Below, piece by piece: positions 38,809 through 46,008 of a DNA stretch of 46,008 nt; position 1 is the stretch's first letter; the number at the start of each line of letters is the position of its first letter. Position numbers and translations under genes: made by a program. The stretch comes from Paracoccaceae bacterium (GTDB lineage Bacteria > Pseudomonadota > Alphaproteobacteria > Rhodobacterales > Rhodobacteraceae), in the NCBI GenBank assembly GCA_009920775.1, contig RFZI01000005.1, forward strand, positions 1-46,008, read 5' to 3'. The notes beneath the pieces are model-generated. The model did not search any database, was not told where the DNA came from, and saw only the letters and a list, made by a program, of their open reading frames with translations.

Positions 38809-41372
38809 CCCTGTCCATCCCCTCCGGCCCACCGGCCGCAAGCTGCCGATCGATGATCCCCGCCGCCTCGGCGCTCCGCGTCTCGAGCGCCCGTCGCAGA
38901 TCCTCGATCGTCTCAAAGCCTGTCTCCCGCAAGATAAACCGCCGCCCCGCCTCGCCAAGGGCATCGGCTTCTAGCTCGCCCCCGGTCAGAAGCCGCGCCG
39001 CGGCTTGCACTTGCCACAAAAGCTCAGCCGCCTCGGAAAGCGCCGCCGCATCTGCGGCATCGAGCCAGCCAGAAGCGACACCGGCCGCCAATTGCGCCTC
39101 GGTCCGGCGCACGGGCACACCGGAAAAGAGCGCCGCGGTCTGGGACAAAAGCTCGATATCCTGAAGGCGACCCGGCCCGATCTTGGCGTCAAAGACACCG
39201 GACGGATGCTTGGCCGCCGCGATCCTTCCACGCATTTCGGCCACATCGGAGAGGATCCCCGCCCCTGTCGATTTCTCTTTCAAGAGGTCCTGACGGAAGG
39301 TTTCAACCTCCTCGGCAAGATCTGCTTCGCCCACGAGCGGCCGCGCACGGGTCAGGGCGAGATGCTCCCAAGTCCAGGCCTCGCCGCGCTGGTAATCGCG
39401 GAACGACGTGATCGAGGTGGCCACCGGCCCTTGCCGCCCCGAGGGGCGCAGCCGCATATCGACCTCGTAAAGCCGCCCGTCCGACATCGGCGCTGTCACA
39501 GCCGTCACCAGCGCTTGGGTCAGCCGCGCGAAATAGGGCCGCGTTGCCAGAGGGCGCGGACCTTCGGAGGCGTCCGCTTCGCCGGCGTCATAGATCATGA
39601 TGAGATCGAGGTCAGATCCCGCATTGAGCCGCTGCGCCCCGAGCGACCCCATTCCCAAGACGACCGCTCCACGGCCCGGAATAGGTCCGTGCTTGCGGGC
39701 AAACTCCTCGACCACGACAGGCCAAAGGCCAGCGATGACCGCCTCTGCGAGATCGGCATACTCCTGCCCCGCCTCTTCGGCAGTAATCAGCCCGCGCAGG
39801 TGGTGCACCCCGATGCGGAAATGCCATTCCTTCATCCAGCGCCGCGCCATATTGAGCCGCGCCTCATAGTCGGGCGCCTCGGACATGGCCCGCGCCAAAA
39901 GGCGCGTCAGCTCAGCGACCGCAGGCCAGGGCGATCACCTGCGGCAGGACGCGCTTGAAGATCTCGGCCGCGCGGGCGGTACGCAGGGCGGGATAGTTCT
40001 GCCACCGCTGGGTAATCTCGCGCCCGAAATCATCCCCACGGCTTGAAGGAGCAGACGGGGCAAAGAACCCCTCGGTCAGCTCGTGCACGTCCTCGACCCG
40101 AACCGAGATATCTTGCCTCAGTGCGCCCGTATCTGTGCCCATCAGGGCCGCCAGACGATCCCATGCCTCAGGCGTCGCGGGTAAAAGGTGGGTCTGCTGA
40201 TCGGCAACCATCTGCACCCGATGTTCGACCTCGCGGTGGTGGCGGTAGTGCTCATAGAGCCGCTCGGCATGGTCCTCGGGCACCCAGCCGGCCTGCGCCA
40301 GCCGGCCGAGCCCCTCGCGCGTGCCCCGCACCCGCAACGAGGGATCGCGCCCGCCGGCAATGAGCTGGCGGGTCTGGGTGAAAAACTCGATCTCGCGGAT
40401 GCCGCCGCGGCCGAGCTTCATGTTGTGCCCGTCGAGCACCAGAGGCCCGTGCAGCCCCTTGTGATCGCGGATGCGCAGCCGCATATCGTGGGCGTCCTGA
40501 ATGGCCGCGAAGTCGAGGTGCTTGCGCCAGACGAAGGGGCGCATCGAGGCGAGGAACTTGGCCCCCGCCTCGCGGTCGCCGGCGCAGGGCCGCGCCTTGA
40601 TATAGGCGGCCCGCTCCCATGTGCGGCCGACGCTCTCGTAGTAGCCCTCGGCCGCCCCCATCGAGATGCAGACCGGCGTCACCGCCGCGTCGGGGCGCAG
40701 GCGCAGGTCGGTGCGGAACACATAGCCTTCGCCAGTCAGGTCCGACAAAAGTCCCGTCATCCGCCGCGTGACGCGCACGAAAGAGGCGCGGGCTTCGTCA
40801 TAACTGTCGTCGTCGAACCGGCTCTCGTCGAAGAGCATGATGAGATCGATGTCGGAGGAATAGTTCAGCTCCCCTGCTCCCATCTTGCCCATCGCCAGCG
40901 CGACCATGCCGCCTGCGGTCTCGGCATCCTCTGGCGCCAGACCCGGGATCTTGCCGCGCGCGATCTCGGCGCCGACGAGGCGGCGCAGGCAAGTATCGAC
41001 CGCGGCATCGGCAAAATCGGTGAGCGCCTGCGTGACCGCCTCGAGCGGCCAGACACCGCCGAGATCGGCAAGCCCTGTCAGAAGAGCCACCCGCCGTTTG
41101 GCCTGCCGCAAACCATCGGAGAGCTTGTCGAGCGGTACCTCGGTCGCGCCGGTGATCACGGCCGCCAGCGCCGCGTCGGGATCATCTAGCGCGCCTGCGA
41201 GCCAGTCGGCTTCGCGGGCAACCAGACCGGCAAGAAAAGGGCTTGAACCCGCGGCCCCTTCGACGACCTCTCTGGTCCGTGGTGGAAGGGCGGGCAGTTT
41301 CGAAAGCGCGTCCTCGCCCCTGTCTGGATCGAAGGGGCGCGGGCTGCGGGTAATGCGGGATTCGAAGCTCAT
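38798..41372 (-). pseudogene. glnE: Bifunctional glutamine synthetase adenylyltransferase/adenylyl-removing enzyme, split by internal deletion and frameshift
   Basis: N-terminal half 41372-39912 (MGAGELNYSSDIDLIMLFD...GRGGIREIEFFTQTRQLIAGGRDPSLR...RVLPQVIALACGR*) and C-terminal half 39898-38798 (ARRWMKEWHFRIGVHHLRGL...GSLGAQRLNAGSDLDLIMIYD...) lie in different frames; the intervening conserved linker region is absent. Confidence 0.85.
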
Positions 41373-41454
41373 GCACCCATCTGTGCAGCCCGATGAGGGA
41401 TGGTCAATCGCCCCGCGCTTTGCCACTCTCGCACAGCCAACAAGGGAGGGCGAC

Positions 41455-41925
41455 ATGAGCAAGAGCCTCAAGCGGGTGATCGCGGCATTGGAAGAGGCAG
41501 GCGTCGAGGCCGCTCCGATGGAAATGGCAGCCGAGACCCGTACCGCCCAGCAGGCCGCCGATGCCGCAGGCTGCGCGCTCGACCAGATCGCCAAGTCGAT
41601 CATCTTTCAGGGCGAAGTCTCGGGCGAGATCGTGCTCTTTCTCACCGCGGGCGGCAATCAGGTCGATCCTGCCAAGGCAAGCGCCCTGGCCGGAGTGGCG
41701 CTTGGACGGGCCGATGCCGATGCGGTGCGGGCGCATACGGGCTTTGCCATCGGCGGCGTTTCCCCCGTCGGGCACCTCAACCCGGTTCGCTCGTTCATGG
41801 ACCCACGGCTTCTGGAGTTTGGCCACATCTTTGCCGCTGCAGGCACGCCACGGCATATCTTCCCGATCGCGCCTGAAACCCTGCGCGAGATTACCGGCGC
41901 CGAGGTTTCGGCTTTCACAACCTGA
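41455..41925 (+). CDS. YbaK/EbsC (ProX-like) aminoacyl-tRNA deacylase family protein
   Basis: AADAAGCALDQIAKSIIFQGEVSGEIVLFLTAGGNQVDPAKAS; TGFAIGGVSPVGHLNPVRSFMDPRLLEF. Confidence 0.93.
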   Translation: MSKSLKRVIAALEEAGVEAAPMEMAAETRTAQQAADAAGCALDQIAKSIIFQGEVSGEIVLFLTAGGNQVDPAKASALAGVALGRADADAVRAHTGFAIGGVSPVGHLNPVRSFMDPRLLEFGHIFAAAGTPRHIFPIAPETLREITGAEVSAFTT

Positions 41926-41993
41926 ACCCAAACTTTTTTCGGATGATTTTATCGGCCTTGATCAATGGGTTGAGCGAGTGCTGCGCCGCAGTA

Positions 41994-42068
41994 TGTGAAA
42001 AACATTAACATTACCCCTTGAAGGCAAAGCCTCCCCCTCCGATATGTGCAATGTGAAAGACATTCACA
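41994..42068. promoter_or_regulatory. Two copies of a 17-nt palindromic element upstream of the DUF2852 gene
   Basis: TGTGAAAAACATTAACA (41994-42010) and TGTGAAAGACATTCACA (42052-42068), 15/17 identical, 58 nt apart. Confidence 0.5.
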
Positions 42069-42103
42069 TCCCTTGTGACCCGACATTTCAAACGGAGACC
42101 ATA

Positions 42104-42538
42104 ATGACCGACGCTACCCTGCACCCTCCATCCCGCGACGGATATGCCCAAGCCGGCTTTCTAACCCGCGCCGAGGAGTGGCTCGATGCCCGCGGCAAAG
42201 GGGCCTGGATCGCTGCAATGGTTCTTGGCTTCATCTTTTTCTGGCCCGTGGGCCTCGCCCTTCTGGCCTATATGATCTGGAGTAAACGTATGTTCAGCCG
42301 TCATCGTTCCCACGCCCGCTTCGCCGCCCGCCGCTATGCCCACACCGCCTTCACCAGCTCGGGCAACAGCGCTTTTGACGCCTACAAGGCCGATACCCTG
42401 CGCCGCCTCGAGGACGAGCAGAAAAGCTTTGAAGCCTTCCTCGACCGCCTGCGCGACGCCAAGGACAAGGCCGAGTTCGACCAGTTCATGGAAGACCGTG
42501 CCGGCAAGTCCGTCGCTGGTCCGGCCGAAGAGGCCTGA
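42104..42538 (+). CDS. DUF2852 domain-containing protein
   Basis: WIAAMVLGFIFFWPVGLALLAYMIWSKRMF...SSGNSAFDAYKADTLRRLEDEQKSFEAFLDRLRDAKDKAEFDQFM. Confidence 0.88.
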   Translation: MTDATLHPPSRDGYAQAGFLTRAEEWLDARGKGAWIAAMVLGFIFFWPVGLALLAYMIWSKRMFSRHRSHARFAARRYAHTAFTSSGNSAFDAYKADTLRRLEDEQKSFEAFLDRLRDAKDKAEFDQFMEDRAGKSVAGPAEEA

Positions 42539-42598
42539 TATCCCCCCCTGCCGCGCCTCTTAACCGGGCGCGGCCCTTTTGAAGGACGCAGAAAGCCA

Positions 42599-43057
42599 AT
42601 GTATGCCTCTTCTACTCAAACCGGTTTTTCCCTCCCCGACCCGTCCACCCAGCCCGAATTCTATCAGGGCGTTGTTTTCAAACGCGGTCTGGCTTGGGTG
42701 TTCGATGCGATCCTGATCGCGATCCTCTCGGCGCTTGTGCTGCCCTTCACGGCGTTCACCGGTATTTTCTTCTTTCCGGGCTTGATGCTGGTCATGGGCT
42801 TCTTCTATCGCTGGTTCACACTGGCGGGTGGTTCTAGCACTTGGGGTATGCGCCTGATGTCGATCGAGCTGCGCGAGGCCGATGGCGGCCGCTTCTCGGG
42901 CGGCACGGCCTTCTGGCATACGGCGGGATATACCTTCTCGATCCTCGTGGCGCCCTTGCAGCTGATCTCGGTTCTGCTGATGCTCGTCACCTCGCGTGGC
43001 CAAGGATTGACCGATCATCTGCTCGGAACCACGGCGATCAACCGGCCGTTACGCTAG
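42599..43057 (+). CDS. RDD family membrane protein
   Basis: [55 protein letters not shown]. Confidence 0.88.
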   Translation: MYASSTQTGFSLPDPSTQPEFYQGVVFKRGLAWVFDAILIAILSALVLPFTAFTGIFFFPGLMLVMGFFYRWFTLAGGSSTWGMRLMSIELREADGGRFSGGTAFWHTAGYTFSILVAPLQLISVLLMLVTSRGQGLTDHLLGTTAINRPLR

Positions 43058-43137
43058 GCCATTAATCTTCTCTAAACCATCGCTTGGCGGAACGGCGGCG
43101 GGTTGCTAACCTGCCGTCGTTCAGCATTTGGAAGTCC

Positions 43138-43852
43138 ATGCGCCACACCCTACCGATAGCACCCCAGTTCTATGTGACGGCACCGCAGCCCTGCCCCTAT
43201 CTCGAGGGGCGGATCGAGCGCAAATTGTTCACCGCCCTGCAAGGCGAACAAGCCGAAACCTTGAACGATGCGCTCTCCAAACAGGGCTTTCGCCGGTCGC
43301 AAAATGTGCTCTACCGGCCGTCCTGCGCCGACTGTGCCGCCTGCCTTTCGGCCCGTATCCGGGTGGCGGACTTCACGCCGAGCCGCAGCCAGCGGCGCGT
43401 GACGAAGCGCAACAGCGATCTCTTGCGCCGACCGACCTCGCCTTGGGCCACCGAAGATCAATTCAACCTGTTCCGGCGCTATCTCGATCACCGGCACGCG
43501 ACAGGTGGCATGGCCGACATGGACCTTTTCGAATTCGCCGCCATGGTCGAGGAAACGCCGGTCCGTTCACGCCTGATCGAATATCTCGCGCCTGATCCGG
43601 AATTTGGCAGCGACCTCAAGGCCGTTTGCCTGACCGATATCCTCGATGACGGGCTGTCGATGGTCTATTCTTTCTTCGACCCCGACCGCGAGGGCGACAG
43701 CCTTGGCACATATGTGATCCTCGATCACATCGAAATCGCGCGGGGTCTTGGATTGCCCTACGTCTATCTCTCACCCCCTCTCGGTCGAACCTATCGCCGA
43801 ACAGGTGGCCAAGATCGTCCTGCCCGACACCAGACCCGCAACCCGCGCCTGA
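43138..43852 (+). pseudogene. bpt: Arginyltransferase/leucyltransferase (Bpt/Ate) with internal deletion and frameshift
   Basis: [59 protein letters not shown], then frame change to [26 protein letters not shown] ending TGA 43850-43852; the conserved segment normally following YVYLGYW is missing. Confidence 0.78.
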
Positions 43853-43857
43853 ATAGC

Positions 43858-43889
43858 AAAAGCCCCGGCCGCTGAACGACCGGGGCTTT
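43858..43889. terminator. Strong hairpin terminator between convergent bpt and TRAP genes
   Basis: AAAAGCCCCGGccgctgaacgaCCGGGGCTTT. Confidence 0.8.
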
Positions 43890-43909
43890 CCGTTTGAATT
43901 GGATCGGGC

Positions 43910-46008
43910 CTAGTTCAAGAGCGCCGGAACAATCGTGACGACCTGTGGCACCAGCGCCAAGAGGACGAGGCCCAGCACCTGGATGAACACGAACGGCACG
44001 ATCCCGCGATAGATATGCGCGGTGGTGACTTCCTTCGGCGCCACCCCCCTCAGATAGAAGAGCGCAAATCCGAAGGGCGGCGTCAGGAACGAGGTCTGGA
44101 GGTTCACCGCGACCATGATCGTCACCCACTTGGGATCGAAGGATCCGCCATAGATGACCGGCCCGACGATCGGGATCACGATGTAGATGATCTCGAGAAA
44201 GTCGAGCACGAAGCCGAGGATGAACAGAACCAACATGACGATAAGGAAAGCCGTCCACTCGTTCGAGAAGCTGCGCAGGAAGTCCTGAATATAGTGCTCG
44301 CCGCCGAAGGAGATGAGCACGAGGTTCAGAAGCTGCGAGCCGATCAGGATGGTGAAAACCATCGACGTGACCTTGGCCGTCTCGCGCACCACGGGCGCCA
44401 GAACGCTTTCCTTATAGAGATACCAGCAGCTCCAGAAGATGCCGAACATCGCATAGAGGAAGGCGCCGAAGGCCACCATGAAGGCAAAGATGTTTTCAAG
44501 GGCCAAGTCGGGCTGGCCGAGGCGCATATCGAAGTTCACGCCGACAAGCAGCATAACCATGATCGCCAAGGCCGTGCGGGTCACGATCTGCGCCGACTTG
44601 CCGTTGTCGGCAAGTTTGCGTGCCGCAGCGAGCAGGATCGCGCCACCGGCACCCAGCGCCGCAGCAGGGGTCGGGTTGGTGATGCCGCCGAGGATCGAGC
44701 CGAGCACCGCCACGATCAGAACCAGCGGCGGGAACACCACCTTGATGATCTCGTTCTTGCCCAGCTCGGATGCCGCGGCCTTGAGGCCGTGAATGGCGAT
44801 CAAGAGCGGGATGGCGATCCAGAGAACGGTGATGCCCGGCGTTGTGGTCGGGGCCACGAACAGCACATCGGCCAGAAGCATCAGGACAACGCCCCCCGCG
44901 CCGATGAGCAACGGACGCCCGGAGGCTCCGGGGTTGATGCCGCGGCCCATCGCGAGGATCAGCGCCATCATGACAGCCAAAGTAGCGATCCCTGTGCCAA
45001 TCGCGGGGGCGTTGGCAATCTTGTCGGCAAGTGCGGCGGCGCGTTCCTCGTCGGAAAGCGCGCGGGATTCCTGAACGCCACCACCCGACTCGATAGCTGC
45101 CTGCTCGGTAACGGCCGTATCCCAGGCCTCTTGACCGTGCAGCGCGATCATCGAGGCCTGACATTCGGGCCCAACATTGGTGCGCAGCGATGCGGCCTGT
45201 GTCGCGTCGGAATAGCTGTCGACGACGATCGACTGGCTTCCCACAACGCCGATCTGGATCATCAAGAGCACCGCAGCAATGATCCCGACCGGAGCGGCAA
45301 GGAACCATGTCAGCTTCTCGCCCTTGGTGGTCGGAACGCCGAAGTGGCCTTCCATCTGCACCGCAGGCGCTTTGGAGGGGTTCAACAGCGCATAGCCAAA
45401 CGCATAGCCGCCATAGAGAACCGCCAGAAGGATGCCCGGCAGAAGTGCTGCCTGGAACAGGGTTCCGACCGAGACCACCGCCGGCTCGCCGAGATAGGTC
45501 AGCGCATCGGTACAACCCGCAAGCGTCGCGCGGTCTTCCTGAGCGGCGGAATAGAGGTCGCCTGCGAGCGTGCCGAGAAGCACGATGACGATCGAGGGCG
45601 GGATGATCTGGCCGAGTGTACCCGAAGCCGCGATCACACCGGTCGCCAGTTCCGGCGAATAGTTGTTCCGCAGCATGGTTGGCAGCGCCAGAAGGCCCAT
45701 CGTCACCACGGTCGCGCCGACGATGCCGGTCGAGGCGGCAAGGAAGGCGCCCACGACCACGATCGACACGGCAAGGCCGCCCGGTAGCGGGCCGAAGACG
45801 TTGGCCATCTTGGTTAGAAGCTCGTCGGCGATGCGCGAACGCTCCAACGTGATGCCCATCATGACGAACATGACCACGGCAAGGAGCGTCTCGATCGACT
45901 GACCGGCCAGAACGCGCTCGTTCATCCGGTTGACGATAAAGCTCACGTTGCGGTCCATCGCCACTTCCCAGCCCTGCGGGAAGACATGCTCGGCCGCCCG
46001 TGGCAGGT
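43910..46008 (-). CDS. TRAP transporter large permease (DctM-like), long form, 5' end outside window
   Basis: ETLLAVVMFVMMGITLERSRIADELLTKM; GIVGATVVTMGLLALPTMLRNNYSPELATGVIAASGTLGQIIPPSIVIVLLG; FILGFVLDFLEIIYIVIPIVGPVI; QTSFLTPPFGFALFYLRGVAP. Confidence 0.9.
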   Translation of the reverse strand, partial: LPRAAEHVFPQGWEVAMDRNVSFIVNRMNERVLAGQSIETLLAVVMFVMMGITLERSRIADELLTKMANVFGPLPGGLAVSIVVVGAFLAASTGIVGATVVTMGLLALPTMLRNNYSPELATGVIAASGTLGQIIPPSIVIVLLGTLAGDLYSAAQEDRATLAGCTDALTYLGEPAVVSVGTLFQAALLPGILLAVLYGGYAFGYALLNPSKAPAVQMEGHFGVPTTKGEKLTWFLAAPVGIIAAVLLMIQIGVVGSQSIVVDSYSDATQAASLRTNVGPECQASMIALHGQEAWDTAVTEQAAIESGGGVQESRALSDEERAAALADKIANAPAIGTGIATLAVMMALILAMGRGINPGASGRPLLIGAGGVVLMLLADVLFVAPTTTPGITVLWIAIPLLIAIHGLKAAASELGKNEIIKVVFPPLVLIVAVLGSILGGITNPTPAAALGAGGAILLAAARKLADNGKSAQIVTRTALAIMVMLLVGVNFDMRLGQPDLALENIFAFMVAFGAFLYAMFGIFWSCWYLYKESVLAPVVRETAKVTSMVFTILIGSQLLNLVLISFGGEHYIQDFLRSFSNEWTAFLIVMLVLFILGFVLDFLEIIYIVIPIVGPVIYGGSFDPKWVTIMVAVNLQTSFLTPPFGFALFYLRGVAPKEVTTAHIYRGIVPFVFIQVLGLVLLALVPQVVTIVPALLN

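Noticed and set aside
44015-45787. 590-aa plus-strand ORF rich in Asp/Arg/His/Glu
   Set aside because: Antisense of the TRAP permease; composition is what reverse-complemented hydrophobic codons produce
1-46008. CRISPR array, IS elements, prophage or integrative element
   Set aside because: No regularly spaced direct repeats, transposase/integrase motifs or phage structural proteins found; the tRNA-Pro gene has no adjacent integrase or repeated 3' end that I could see

Overview
Window of high-GC alphaproteobacterial chromosome. Gene content and synteny look like Rhodobacteraceae (olsB-bamE | DUF177-rpmF-plsX-fabH-ihfA-merR-tRNA-Pro, scpA/scpB, argS-SPOR, edd-eda, single-Cys DksA). Most of it is housekeeping sequence: no CRISPR array, IS element, prophage or rRNA was seen. 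The strongest unexplained signal is a cluster of gene lesions. An apparent two-domain agmatinase fusion, yrbG, xthA plus a convergent FAD monooxygenase, glnE and bpt/ate all look like the result of short deletions (roughly 0.1-0.35 kb by comparison with remembered family architecture). Two further genes, olsB and dedA, carry single in-frame stops with clear coding continuation beyond them. The window therefore records either recent multi-gene decay or systematic assembly error. Other items worth following are a tight MoxR-GNAT-DUF2927-VWA-DedA operon, a paired inverted-repeat operator in front of an orphan iron-binding protein gene, a repeated 17-nt palindrome in front of a DUF2852 gene, and a possible loss of nagZ between the SPOR gene and scpA. 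Family calls come from reading translated motifs; no database search was run.
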